From Shewanella ulleungensis (GTDB taxonomy: Bacteria > Pseudomonadota > Gammaproteobacteria > Enterobacterales > Shewanellaceae): a DNA stretch of 64,000 nucleotides. Made by a program: the position numbers and the translations under genes. Position 1 is the stretch's first letter. The number at the start of each line of letters is the position of its first letter. Below, piece after piece: positions 36,289 to 45,601 of this stretch. Location: assembly GCF_014648315.1 (NCBI RefSeq), contig NZ_BMQW01000006.1, positions 124,001-188,000 of the forward strand. Reading direction: 5' to 3'. Under the pieces are notes generated by a model that did no database searches, was not told the DNA's origin, and saw nothing but the letters and a program-made list of their open reading frames with translations.

Positions 36289-37578
36289 TTAGCGCAAACA
36301 ATGGCCTCTATTGAGACTAATGAGTTTGTCTAGCACCCGCTCACCGTCCATTCTAATGCCGTTGTGTTCATACTCAGAGGTGAGCCAATATTTAAGATTA
36401 CTCACTTGCTTAGCCGTTTCTAAGCTGTACTGCATTTCGACAAACATATCTTCGCTGTATATCGCGGCGGCAACGGGCACTTTATTTACCGCAAGTTGCT
36501 CTAGGTTGTACAAGGCAGGCCAATCTTTTTTCGCTGCGATTAAATTGGCCGCTTGTTGCAGTGGCTCAAGTTGTTCAAATTGAGAAAACATCCATGGATA
36601 CACCATTTCGCCGGTAAATAATAAGGGTTTACCTGGTTTGTAATTAAACTGGCTGTATTGCGCCCTAATTCTATGCGCAGACCATGCTGATGCTTGTTGC
36701 TGGCAGTATATTGACTCGTGCATTAATGCAAATATTGGGTTGGTGTTGTAATCAAGGTATTGACTAAATTGATGAAGAAACAATGGGTTTACATCAACGC
36801 CGTGAGGTGTGTCTATTAAGGCTTGCTCAAGTAAATAGTAAACAGATTCAGGCCCTTGTTCCATGCCCAAGTTAATACCCAATAGTTGGAGCATTTCGAC
36901 CGTTAATAACTCGCCAGTGCCAAGGTAGACTTTATTGTCGAACAAGTATTTAGCCAGTGTGTCGACCAAAACTCTGGCATCGCTGAAACGTGTGAAAAAG
37001 TCATTGTTTTTGGCGATAACACGCTGATAAGTTGCTTGGTAAACCTCATCTGCGGAGCGTGTTAATGAGGGGATACCACCCGTGATATAGGCTTCTTTTA
37101 CGCCTTCTGGTGCGGCAGATAAATAATGTAATACACAAAATCCACCAAAGCTTTGGCCTAAAATGCTCCACGGCTCGCCTGGTGACAATTTAGTGCGAAT
37201 ATATTCCGCATCACGGATAATGCTATCGGCACGGAAAAAACTTAAATAGGCGGCCTGATCGGTGGCACTCATGTAACTTAAGCTGGTGGCATTGACGGGT
37301 GTCGATAATCCTGTTCCACGCTGGTCTAATAGCAGTACCCGGTATTCTTTTAGTGCGCGTTTAATCCAGCCACTATTGCTAAGCGGTCTTACAGCGCCAA
37401 AGCCAGGCCCACCTTGGAAAAAAACTAGATAAGGTAATTGTTTGTGTTGGTTTTCAATACTTACTAGTTCTCGGGCAAATACGGTAATTTGCTTACTGGG
37501 ACTTTGTTGATAATCAAGCGGCACTGAGAAAAAATGTTTACGAGCTTTGATGTCTGATAAAGTGATATCAATGTGCAT
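36289..37578 (-). CDS. Proline iminopeptidase-type alpha/beta hydrolase
   Basis: A 429-residue serine hydrolase of peptidase family S33. The start MHIDITLSDIKARKHFF follows AGGAT on the minus strand. It shows the oxyanion-hole FFQGGPGFG, LLLDQRGTGLS, and the nucleophile elbow GQSFGGFC (Ser about residue 143). A helical cap domain fills the middle. The C-terminal His of the triad is likely in EYEHNGIRMDGERV or NRGHCLR. Family members remove N-terminal proline from peptides. No signal peptide, so cytoplasmic. It is a single gene transcribed toward the nitroreductase. Confidence 0.88.
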   Translation of the reverse strand: MHIDITLSDIKARKHFFSVPLDYQQSPSKQITVFARELVSIENQHKQLPYLVFFQGGPGFGAVRPLSNSGWIKRALKEYRVLLLDQRGTGLSTPVNATSLSYMSATDQAAYLSFFRADSIIRDAEYIRTKLSPGEPWSILGQSFGGFCVLHYLSAAPEGVKEAYITGGIPSLTRSADEVYQATYQRVIAKNNDFFTRFSDARVLVDTLAKYLFDNKVYLGTGELLTVEMLQLLGINLGMEQGPESVYYLLEQALIDTPHGVDVNPLFLHQFSQYLDYNTNPIFALMHESIYCQQQASAWSAHRIRAQYSQFNYKPGKPLLFTGEMVYPWMFSQFEQLEPLQQAANLIAAKKDWPALYNLEQLAVNKVPVAAAIYSEDMFVEMQYSLETAKQVSNLKYWLTSEYEHNGIRMDGERVLDKLISLNRGHCLR

Positions 37579-37854
37579 ACATATCCTACTAAGTCTTGTG
37601 GGAAGCATTACGAGTTGCAGTGAACTGTACGATTGTTGTATCAGTTCTATTCATTCAGCGTTTAACACTGAACAAGCTACTCATTAATAAATACCCATTG
37701 GTTATTTAATTGGGCGCTATCGTATTTCTATACTTATATTGTACATCAACAATGCAAAGCTTGATGGGTATCACATTATAAAGCTATCTAGATCAATACT
37801 GCCTAGGTAAAATTAACCGATAATCAACATATGAGCATAAGCGTGAGGTTGTCG

Positions 37855-38499
37855 ATGAAGTATCAAATTATCCCTGTTACTCCTTTTCAGCAAAACTGCA
37901 GTGTTATTTGGTGCGAAAAAACCTTAAAAGCTGCGGTAGTTGATCCGGGTGGTGATATTGAAAGGATTATGGCTGAGGTGACTAAGTTAGGCTTGAACGT
38001 TGAGAAAATTTTATTGACTCATGGCCATATCGATCATGTCGGCGGCGCGGCGAGTTTAGCTGCAACATTATCCGTGCCGATTATTGGTCCACATGAAGCC
38101 GATAAATTTTGGTTAGATAACTTGGTAAAACAAAGTCAAAACTTTGGTTTTGCGCGAGCAGAAGCATTTGAACCCACGCAATACCTCAAAGAAGGTGACG
38201 AGGTGACTATTGGCGAGCAGACCGTCAGTGTGCTGCATTGCCCTGGTCATACACCTGGACATATTGTGTTTTATAATGAGCCAACTAAATTAGCTTGGGT
38301 TGGCGATGTGTTATTTAGAGGTTCTATTGGCCGAACCGACTTTCCGCAATCTAACCATCAAGACTTACTGCATTCAATTACCACTAAATTGTGGCCTTTA
38401 GGGCAAGACGTAAGCTTTATTCCAGGCCATGGGCCGATGTCGACCTTTGCTGAAGAGCGCCAGCATAATCCGTTTGTTGCAGATCAGTTATTTGATTAA
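37855..38499 (+). CDS. YcbL-like metallo-beta-lactamase-fold hydrolase (glyoxalase II-related)
   Basis: A 214-residue zinc hydrolase; E. coli YcbL has 215. The start is set by GAGG six bases upstream; the ATG at 37831 is also in frame. The metal-binding motif THGHIDHVGG (HxHxDH) is at about residue 55, further ligands are in HCPGHTPGH and VGDVLFRGSIGRTD, and the last His is in PGHGPMSTF. YcbL relatives have type II glyoxalase activity on S-lactoylglutathione, but the physiological substrate is not settled. It lies alone upstream of the Mo-enzyme cluster. Confidence 0.9.
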   Translation: MKYQIIPVTPFQQNCSVIWCEKTLKAAVVDPGGDIERIMAEVTKLGLNVEKILLTHGHIDHVGGAASLAATLSVPIIGPHEADKFWLDNLVKQSQNFGFARAEAFEPTQYLKEGDEVTIGEQTVSVLHCPGHTPGHIVFYNEPTKLAWVGDVLFRGSIGRTDFPQSNHQDLLHSITTKLWPLGQDVSFIPGHGPMSTFAEERQHNPFVADQLFD

Positions 38500-38560
38500 T
38501 AATCAGTTTTTGCAAATCATTCAGAAAATTAAGACATAAATTGAAACTAATGATTCTTTG

Positions 38561-38605
38561 CATTGTAAAGACAGTCTGTTAGCTTAGGAGACTGCCTTTA
38601 CAATG
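38561..38605 (+). promoter_or_regulatory. Long inverted repeat just upstream of the XdhC gene
   Basis: CATTGTAAAGACAGTCT and AGACTGCCTTTACAATG form a 17-bp stem with a single A/C mismatch and an 11-base loop, ending 13 bp before the XdhC start codon. It has no T run and so is not a terminator for the preceding gene. It could be a protein operator or a 5'-UTR RNA structure; the sequence does not decide. Confidence 0.65.
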
Positions 38606-38618
38606 ATGGACAGTTTTC

Positions 38619-39638
38619 ATGGTTCAACACCTTGTTGATTTACTCGATACCTGGTTACCTACTTATCAAGAAGATTGGGTTTTAGCTGTATTAACTCAAG
38701 TGCAAGGGTCTTCTTATCGTAAACCCGGCGCGATCATGTTATTTCATCCAATGGGGAAAAGCTTAGGCATGCTCAGCGGTGGCTGCCTTGAGGCTGATCT
38801 TCGTCGCCATGCTCAACGTGCTATTCAAACCCAACAAGTTCTGCAATTAACTTACGATGCGACAGACGAATCTGATACTAGTTATCAGTTAGGATGTGGT
38901 GGCATTGTCAATATTATGATGGTGTCGCTTAACAAGGCGAATAATTACCTCGGTCTCGTTAAAGTACATGACGCTCTAATGCGTGGAGATAGTGGTATTT
39001 ATCAAATTAACATTGCCGATGATGGTGCGCCAAGTCATGCAGTGTCTGGATTATTTGCCGAACAAGAAAATGACTCGCCAACTGCGATAACCTTAAACAC
39101 TAAAACCGAAAAAGTGCTACAACAGCATAATACCGTGTTGAATATCCCCCTCAGACCGCCGGTACACATTGGTATTTTTGGTGGTGGATTAGATGCTCAA
39201 CCCATAGCGCAAATGGCGCAAACAATGGGGTGGAATGTGTCGGTGTTTGATGAGCGTACAGCATATGCGCGTAACTATGATTTTCCTGGTTGCCAAATTA
39301 TTAAACATCCAACGCCAAGCATTCCGCCAGATTTACTCAAGGGGCTAGATGCGGCTTTTGTAATGAGCCACAACCTACAAATTGATGCCAAAACTTTAAA
39401 AACATTGCAACCCTTAGAATTGGCATATATTTCGTTATTAGGCCCAGTTCATCGCCGCGATAAAGTGCTCGATATCGCTGAGTTAAATGTTGATGATTTC
39501 AAAGGCTATTTTTCAGCGCCAGCAGGCTTAGCATTAGGTGGTGAGTTACCTGGTTCAGTAGCATTAAGTATTTTATCTCAGTGTCATGGCGTGTTGTACA
39601 ACAGCAAATTGACCAGCCTTGATTGTGTGATGCTTTAG
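38619..39638 (+). CDS. XdhC/CoxI-family molybdenum-hydroxylase maturation chaperone
   Basis: XdhC proteins bind molybdenum cofactor, promote its sulfuration and insert it into xanthine-dehydrogenase-type enzymes. The 339-residue protein has the XdhC/CoxI N-terminal domain (VLTQVQGSSYRKPGAIMLF, SLGMLSGGCLEADL, GCGGIVNIM) and a Rossmann-like C-terminal domain (IGIFGGGLDAQPIAQMA near residue 188). No strong ribosome-binding site precedes the ATG. The stop codon is 2 bp before the MocA-type gene and the hydroxylase genes follow, so it most likely serves the IorAB-type enzyme. Confidence 0.9.
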   Translation: MVQHLVDLLDTWLPTYQEDWVLAVLTQVQGSSYRKPGAIMLFHPMGKSLGMLSGGCLEADLRRHAQRAIQTQQVLQLTYDATDESDTSYQLGCGGIVNIMMVSLNKANNYLGLVKVHDALMRGDSGIYQINIADDGAPSHAVSGLFAEQENDSPTAITLNTKTEKVLQQHNTVLNIPLRPPVHIGIFGGGLDAQPIAQMAQTMGWNVSVFDERTAYARNYDFPGCQIIKHPTPSIPPDLLKGLDAAFVMSHNLQIDAKTLKTLQPLELAYISLLGPVHRRDKVLDIAELNVDDFKGYFSAPAGLALGGELPGSVALSILSQCHGVLYNSKLTSLDCVML

Positions 39639-39640
39639 GA

Positions 39641-40258
39641 ATGAACCGCTCATCAACGGTCAAGATTGTTAGTGTTATTTTGGCTGCTGGCGCGAGTAGC
39701 CGATTTAACGGCAGTAAAATCACCGCTAAAATTCAAAATGGTCAAAGTGTACTCGGTCACAGCATTGCCACTCTTAATCAGCTAAGCGAGGTAGCGAATA
39801 TCGCAGCGCCAGTGGTGATATTGGGTGCACATATCAATGATGACGTGATGGCGATTACTGCCAATACCCTGCGGATGATTAATCCACATTGGCAGTTAGG
39901 CTTATCAAGCTCGGTTAAACAAGCTGTGACCTATGCGATTGAAGTAAAGGCAGATGCATTATTGTTGGTGTTGGCTGACCAAGTTGCCTTATCTGTGGAT
40001 GATTATGTGGGCTTGATTGAGGCTTATCTGCAAAATGGCAAAACTAGTTGTAGCTATTATCATCAAGATGTCGGCGTCCCGGCGATTTTTATAGCTGACG
40101 ATTTTACTGATTTACTGTCGATTAACGGTGATAAGGGCGCTAAAACGGTGTTAAAACGCCATGCTCATCAACACAGCTTAAATATTTTACCGATGGAAAA
40201 CGCACAGTTTGATATTGATACACCAGCCGATTTAGCCCTGTGGTTAGATCAACAATAG
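39641..40258 (+). CDS. MocA-type molybdenum cofactor nucleotidyltransferase
   Basis: A 205-residue MobA-like NTP transferase. VSVILAAGASSRFNGSK is the nucleotide-binding loop (LAAGxSxRFG-like) and LLVLADQVALSVDDY the metal/product-binding segment. Members add CMP or GMP to molybdopterin cofactor for hydroxylases of the xanthine-dehydrogenase family, usually as MCD for CoxI/XdhC partners. The ATG at 39641 is two bases after the XdhC stop; an in-frame TTG at 39623 would overlap XdhC. Translational coupling is likely. About 220 bp separate it from the IorA-like gene. Confidence 0.88.
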   Translation: MNRSSTVKIVSVILAAGASSRFNGSKITAKIQNGQSVLGHSIATLNQLSEVANIAAPVVILGAHINDDVMAITANTLRMINPHWQLGLSSSVKQAVTYAIEVKADALLLVLADQVALSVDDYVGLIEAYLQNGKTSCSYYHQDVGVPAIFIADDFTDLLSINGDKGAKTVLKRHAHQHSLNILPMENAQFDIDTPADLALWLDQQ

Positions 40259-40481
40259 TGAACTTCACTTGAGCAAGTTAAGCTCAATTTAATCAAATTC
40301 AAGTAGCGTTATATAAAGCTGTCTACAAATATAAAAGCAATCTACAAATACAACAGCGAGCGATGACCTTAACCGCAAGCTATTGCGACAAATACAAGTT
40401 ACTGCAAGAAACACAAGCTACTGAAAGCTTGTTATCAAGAGTTTATATCAGTAAGGCTTTTGCCCTAATTAAGGAGTGATT

Positions 40482-40934
40482 ATGACAACCGCAACACAAA
40501 AACTACTGGTCAATGGTAAGGACTTTACCCTTGATGCAGACCCGAATATGCCGGTTTTATGGGCTTTGCGTGATATTTTAGGCTTTACCGGTACCAAGTT
40601 TGGTTGTGGCGCGGGCTTATGTGGTGCGTGTACTATCCATGTTGATGGCAACCCAATGCGAGGCTGTTTAACCAGTCTTAAACAAGTGCAGGGCAAACAA
40701 GTCACCACTATTGAAGGTCTAGAGGCTCAAAAGCTCAAGGATGCGTGGTTGGAACACAATGTGCCTCAATGTGGCTTCTGTCAGGCTGGGCAATTAATGT
40801 CTGCCGCAGCATTATTAAAAACCACGGCTAAGCCTAATGATGCACAAATTGACGATGCAATGTCGGGCAATATTTGTCGTTGTGGGACATACCCACGTAT
40901 TAAAGCGGCAATTAAATCTGCGACGGAGGCATAA
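40482..40934 (+). CDS. IorA-like [2Fe-2S] subunit of a molybdenum hydroxylase
   Basis: The 150-residue electron-transfer subunit of the isoquinoline 1-oxidoreductase/aldehyde oxidoreductase type. A strong AAGGAG precedes the ATG. The plant-type [2Fe-2S] cluster is bound by [13 protein letters not shown] and a Cys about 20 residues later (MRGC); the second cluster by [10 protein letters not shown] and [12 protein letters not shown]. It has no signal peptide, but its partner has a Tat signal, so the complex is probably folded in the cytoplasm and co-exported. It ends 2 bp before the large-subunit gene. Confidence 0.92.
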   Translation: MTTATQKLLVNGKDFTLDADPNMPVLWALRDILGFTGTKFGCGAGLCGACTIHVDGNPMRGCLTSLKQVQGKQVTTIEGLEAQKLKDAWLEHNVPQCGFCQAGQLMSAAALLKTTAKPNDAQIDDAMSGNICRCGTYPRIKAAIKSATEA

Positions 40935-40936
40935 TC

Positions 40937-43180
40937 ATGACGACATTTACCGCAGTTGAAAATATTAGCCGTCGTAACGTACTTAAGTTATTTGGTGCCG
41001 TGGGTGGTGGTTTAGTCCTAGGTAGCACCAGTTTAGCCTGGAGCCCAATGGCGTTAGCGCAAGACAAACAAGCCACCATGAATTTGTTTGTTGCCATTGG
41101 CGAAGATGACAAGGTATATCTAACGTGTCATCGTTCTGAAATGGGACAAGGCATTCGTACCGGTATTCCGCAAGTATTGGCCGATGAATTAGAAGCCGAT
41201 TGGGACAAGATTGTTGTTGTTCAAGGCTTAGGCGATATAGCTTATGGCGATCAAAATACTGATGGTAGCCGAAGCATTCGTAAGCAGTATAAAAAAATGC
41301 GTCAAATGGGCGCAATGGCCAGAACCATGCTCGAGCAAGCTGCTGCAGATAAATGGAATGTGCCATTGGCTGAGGTTTATGCCAAACAAAGTCGCGTGTA
41401 TCACAAAGGGTCAACTAAAAGTCTTCGCTTTGGTGAGTTAGCTGTCGCGGCATCGGCCATTAAGGTGCCGAATATTGAAACGCTGACGTTTAAGCCAGAT
41501 AGCGAATTTAACTTTATTGGTAAGCCTAAAACTATCGTTGATATGGATGACATATTAGCGGGTAAAGCCATGTTTGGTTATGACATTAATGTTGAGGGCA
41601 TGGTGTATGCCAGCATTACTCGCCCGCCAGTACTGGGTAGTGATGTGGCCACTTTTGATGATAGCGCGGCCCGTAAAGTGGCGGGTGTATTGGATATTAT
41701 TCAGTTACCGGTACCTAAAGGTGCACCATTATTTCAGGCTTTGGGCGGCATAGCCGTGATTGCCAGTAATACCTGGAGTGCGATGGAAGGTCGCAAAGCG
41801 CTAAAAATTACCTGGACCCAATCTGTCAATGATAGCCATGATACCACTCAGTATTTAGCTGATTTAGTCGAACGTGTTAAACAGCCTGGCAAAGTTGTGC
41901 GTCAGTTAGGTGCCAGTGTTGATTCATGGCCCGCGGAATCGACAATCAATGCGGTTTACACTGTGCCGTATTTAACCCATGCCATGATGGAGCCCCCAGT
42001 GGCTACAGCGAGTGTGACCGCGGATGGATGCGAAATTTGGGCATCAACTCAAACACCACAGAGCACTCAGAAAAATGTAGCCGGTGTGCTCGGGTTGGCT
42101 GATGAGAAAGTGAAAGTCAATGTGACGCTATTAGGCGGTGGATTTGGACGCAAATCCAAACCTGACTTTAGCGTAGAAGCGGCCATGTTATCTCAAAAGC
42201 TTAATAGGCCCGTTAAAGTGTCGTGGACCCGAGAAGATGAAATACAAAATGGTTATTACCATGCGATTAGTGCGCAATTTTATCAAGCTAGACTAGATAA
42301 AAATAATCAACCTCAAGCCATGTTAGCCCGCACTGGTTTTCCCTCTATTAGTTCAACCTTTGCTGAGGGGGTCGAATTGCCCTCGGCTGGTGAGCTTGAT
42401 TTAGGCTTTGTTGACGTGCCATTAGCATTACCACAAATTCAACTAGAAGCAGTAAAAGCTAACGCCCATACTCGTATTGGTTGGATGCGTTCTGTGTGTA
42501 ATATTCAACACGCTTTTGGTATTGGCAGTTTTGTTGACGAGTTAGCGGTGAAGGCCAATAAACCTTGTCTACAGATGTGGCGTGAAATGCTTGGCGAAGC
42601 CAGAAAAGAAACCTTAGCAAATCAAGGGTTCGAGTACGGTAATTACGGTGAAACACTTGACGATCATCCTATTGATGTCGGCCGTTATCATCATGTGTTA
42701 GATATTATGGAAGCTAAGCTTGCGCAACAACCTCCAGTGCTTAAAAATCAGGGGTGGGGCTTTGCTATTCATCGCAGTTTTACTACTTATGTTGCCGTTG
42801 CTACGTTAGTTGAAGTGAAAGATGACAACCTTAAAGTGCTTAAAAGCATCGCAGCGATTGATGCGGGTTTAGTGGTGAATCCCGATCGATTAGCGTCGCA
42901 AACAGAAGGTGCGATCATTTTCGGATTAAGCTTAGCCTTGATGGGAGAGATTAGCTTTAAAGATGGTAAAGTGCAGCAATCGAACTTTCATGATTATCCA
43001 TTACTGCGTTTACCACAAAGCCCTGAAATAGAAGTTATTCATATCAAATCGACCGCTAATCCTGCCGGTGTTGGCGAGCCTGGTGTACCGCCAGTGGCAC
43101 CCAGTTTAACGAACGCAATATTTGCCGCTACTGGTAAACGATATCGTGATTTACCGCTTAACAAAGTATTATCTGTATAA
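40937..43180 (+). CDS. IorB-like molybdopterin-binding large subunit of a molybdenum hydroxylase, Tat-exported
   Basis: The 747-residue catalytic subunit of the xanthine-dehydrogenase superfamily, IorB branch. A twin-arginine signal (ISRRNVLKLFGAVGGGLVLG, residues ~10-29) predicts periplasmic location. Mo-pterin contacts include GGGFGRKSKPDF and the C-terminal GVGEPGVPPVAPSLTNAIF, whose Glu is the likely catalytic base. Homologues hydroxylate N-heterocycles (isoquinoline) or oxidise aldehydes; the substrate here is unknown. With IorA, MocA and XdhC upstream the cluster is self-sufficient for maturation, but no dedicated cytochrome c electron acceptor is adjacent. A terminator follows. Confidence 0.92.
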   Translation: MTTFTAVENISRRNVLKLFGAVGGGLVLGSTSLAWSPMALAQDKQATMNLFVAIGEDDKVYLTCHRSEMGQGIRTGIPQVLADELEADWDKIVVVQGLGDIAYGDQNTDGSRSIRKQYKKMRQMGAMARTMLEQAAADKWNVPLAEVYAKQSRVYHKGSTKSLRFGELAVAASAIKVPNIETLTFKPDSEFNFIGKPKTIVDMDDILAGKAMFGYDINVEGMVYASITRPPVLGSDVATFDDSAARKVAGVLDIIQLPVPKGAPLFQALGGIAVIASNTWSAMEGRKALKITWTQSVNDSHDTTQYLADLVERVKQPGKVVRQLGASVDSWPAESTINAVYTVPYLTHAMMEPPVATASVTADGCEIWASTQTPQSTQKNVAGVLGLADEKVKVNVTLLGGGFGRKSKPDFSVEAAMLSQKLNRPVKVSWTREDEIQNGYYHAISAQFYQARLDKNNQPQAMLARTGFPSISSTFAEGVELPSAGELDLGFVDVPLALPQIQLEAVKANAHTRIGWMRSVCNIQHAFGIGSFVDELAVKANKPCLQMWREMLGEARKETLANQGFEYGNYGETLDDHPIDVGRYHHVLDIMEAKLAQQPPVLKNQGWGFAIHRSFTTYVAVATLVEVKDDNLKVLKSIAAIDAGLVVNPDRLASQTEGAIIFGLSLALMGEISFKDGKVQQSNFHDYPLLRLPQSPEIEVIHIKSTANPAGVGEPGVPPVAPSLTNAIFAATGKRYRDLPLNKVLSV

Positions 43181-43249
43181 GTTCAATAGATAAAAATTGT
43201 GAGCGCTAGCACTTAAGTTTTACACGCTTAAGTCGATAATTATTAAGTT

Positions 43250-43288
43250 AAATGCCTAAGTGTGTTGCACTTGGGCATTTTATTTTTT
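43250..43288 (+). terminator. Rho-independent terminator of the molybdenum-hydroxylase cluster
   Basis: AAATGCCTAAGTG TGTT GCACTTGGGCATTT followed by a T-rich run. Confidence 0.9.
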
Positions 43289-43367
43289 TAGCCGCTGTTC
43301 ATCATCGAACAGACTTACTCAGCTATACTATTGATGTTTGATATAAATTGCCTCAGGAAGCGTAAAA

Positions 43368-44813
43368 ATGAAACAAATCCAGTTTAGAAAAATTGACGCA
43401 ATAATGATTAAGTTCAGCCTAAACGGTAAATTTTGGATTGTGTGTTCTATGGTTGCCGCGATAACCAGCGTAATTGCATTACTTAACTATCAACAAGCGA
43501 ACGATTTCATCGCACAGGCATCTCAAGAGAGGGTAAAAGCCAGTGTACAAAGCTTTGCTGCCGTGGCCAATAATCAAGGTTTACCTGAGGCCCAACTGCA
43601 ACAATTTGCATCAGATAACCAATTACAAATCTCTGCCCGTGATAATACCGGTCGTAATGGCGATACCGTAACCGCTTCTGCCAGTGTCGGTAATCAATAT
43701 TTGAGCCAAAGCCAGAATGCGACCCAGTGGGAGCAAGATGCAAAAGGCGACGCCAGGTTTATGTTGATCATTGCCTTGGTCGGTTTACTGCCGTTGTTTC
43801 AACTCAGTTACTGGATTTCAACCTCATTGGGTGGCGGACTGTGGGAAATGTATATGGCCATTAAGCGTTTGGCCGACGGTGATTTAAGCTTTAGGCTTAA
43901 CTTTTTTGGCACCGATGATTTTAGTTTGATCGCGACCGACATTGACCGCTGCGCTGATAACATGAGTGAAATGGTTAAGGCCATTCGTGATAACGCCCAC
44001 ACCTTATCTGCAGCGGCAGATGAGTTTAATAGCCAGGCAAATACCAATAAGGATCTTATCGACCAACAGCATCACTTTTTAGACGCGGTATCTCATGCCA
44101 TGGATCAAATGACTTCTGCTATTGCTGATGTGTCACACCATGCGGGTGAAACTTCATCTCACACTCAACAAAATGCTAAGCAGATGGACCAAAGCCAGCA
44201 AAAAATTAATGATGCAGTGCAAAGGGTCCGATATTTATCTGAACGAATTGCTGAATCATTTTCGTCGGTTGAGCAATTGTCTCGCGATGCCACTCAAATT
44301 AACGATGTGGTGACCACTATTGAAAGTATATCTCAACAAACTAATTTGTTAGCGCTTAATGCTGCGATTGAAGCGGCAAGAGCGGGCGAACAAGGTCGAG
44401 GTTTTGCGGTGGTTGCCGATGAAGTGCGAACGCTAGCGGGCCGGACTCAAGAAGCGACAGTACAAATTCAGAAAATGATTGAAGGCCTACAAAAAGGCAC
44501 TACAAACCTTACCGGTATCACTAATGTGATTGTCGAGCAAGCCGATCAAGGTAGCGCTAGTATTAAAGCTGTGGGTGACGATATTACTCAAATGGCAGGA
44601 TCGATTAGCTCGGTATTTGACATGAGTAGCCAAATTGCCGCATCTGCAGAGCAACAAAGCATGTCTGCTGGGGACATTTCATCGCAAATTAGTCATATTC
44701 GTCAACAATCTGAAATCATAAGCAATACCGCAAAGCAGTCTAGCGTGCTAGCAAAAGAGCTTAATCAATCTTCAAAAGGATTAGCAGCAATGTTAAGCCA
44801 ATATAAAATTTAA
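43368..44813 (+). CDS. Methyl-accepting chemotaxis protein
   Basis: A 481-residue membrane chemoreceptor. A first membrane helix (~26-45) and second (~130-150) enclose a small periplasmic region of about 85 residues, too short for a Cache or four-helix sensor of standard size. A HAMP-like segment follows ([10 protein letters not shown]), then the long coiled-coil signalling domain with the hairpin tip [40 protein letters not shown] near residue 320-356. There is no C-terminal CheR-docking pentapeptide. The ligand is unknown. It stands alone between terminated or spaced neighbours. Confidence 0.93.
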   Translation: MKQIQFRKIDAIMIKFSLNGKFWIVCSMVAAITSVIALLNYQQANDFIAQASQERVKASVQSFAAVANNQGLPEAQLQQFASDNQLQISARDNTGRNGDTVTASASVGNQYLSQSQNATQWEQDAKGDARFMLIIALVGLLPLFQLSYWISTSLGGGLWEMYMAIKRLADGDLSFRLNFFGTDDFSLIATDIDRCADNMSEMVKAIRDNAHTLSAAADEFNSQANTNKDLIDQQHHFLDAVSHAMDQMTSAIADVSHHAGETSSHTQQNAKQMDQSQQKINDAVQRVRYLSERIAESFSSVEQLSRDATQINDVVTTIESISQQTNLLALNAAIEAARAGEQGRGFAVVADEVRTLAGRTQEATVQIQKMIEGLQKGTTNLTGITNVIVEQADQGSASIKAVGDDITQMAGSISSVFDMSSQIAASAEQQSMSAGDISSQISHIRQQSEIISNTAKQSSVLAKELNQSSKGLAAMLSQYKI

Positions 44814-44897
44814 GATGGTTGAAATAAAACACCCTTTGGTTTGGTCTTGTATTGAGTTGTGAAATTGATGATTTTATTTATATTAATAGGAGTGTAA

Positions 44898-45599
44898 ATG
44901 ATTGGTTTAAGCCTGAGTCGTGACAAGAGTAAGTTAAGCTTAACGTTGTTGCTAAATCTGACAACATTGCTGTTGTTAACTCAACAAGTTACTCAAACTG
45001 TAAGTGCTCAGGAGTTTTTAATACTCAATCAACAAGGCCAAGCTGCGGTAAATGTAGTGGTATATTTACAACCCAGCAATGCGGAAAATCGTATTGTAGC
45101 CGCGGAATCTGTAAAAGCTGAAGTGCACCAAAAAGACAAACAATTTTCACCTTATATTACCGTGGTTCAAAAAGGCCAAGAAGTCGCTTTTGTTAATGAA
45201 GATGATATAACCCATCATATATATTCAGCATTAGGTCCAAAACGATTTTCGTTTAAGTTGCGCCACGAGCAAGCAAAACAGTTAATCATGTTTGAAACCG
45301 CTGGGCATGTGTCGATGGGCTGCAATATTCATGATTGGATGTCGGGCCATTTGCTGGTGGTTGATACGCCGTTTTATGCGATTACAGATAACCAAGGTAA
45401 GGTGATATTTAATGCATTGCCTGAGGATGATTTTAGTGTAGTAGTATGGCACCCACAATTAAAGCTTAAAGATAACCAGCAATTACAGACATTTCATTTA
45501 CCCAGCGAACAGTCAAAAGTTATCACCTTAGACGCTGAATTTGATAGTATTCCTAAACAGCAAAGTTTAGATGAATTTGAATTCCTAGAAGGATATTAA
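44898..45599 (+). CDS. Periplasmic cupredoxin-domain protein
   Basis: A 233-residue exported protein with a hydrophobic N-terminal signal (cleavage near VSA-QEF) and a plastocyanin-like fold at about residues 75-160. Likely copper ligands are His106 or His107 (DDITHHIYS) with Cys142, His145 and Met148 in GCNIHDWM, the CxxHxxM arrangement of type 1 copper sites. Proteins like this are often labelled methylamine-utilisation proteins; nothing here supports that pathway. Its stop is 2 bp before a GGDEF-EAL gene and a barrel gene follows, suggesting a common signalling role. AGGAG precedes the start. Confidence 0.85.
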   Translation: MIGLSLSRDKSKLSLTLLLNLTTLLLLTQQVTQTVSAQEFLILNQQGQAAVNVVVYLQPSNAENRIVAAESVKAEVHQKDKQFSPYITVVQKGQEVAFVNEDDITHHIYSALGPKRFSFKLRHEQAKQLIMFETAGHVSMGCNIHDWMSGHLLVVDTPFYAITDNQGKVIFNALPEDDFSVVVWHPQLKLKDNQQLQTFHLPSEQSKVITLDAEFDSIPKQQSLDEFEFLEGY

Positions 45600-45601
45600 T
45601 A

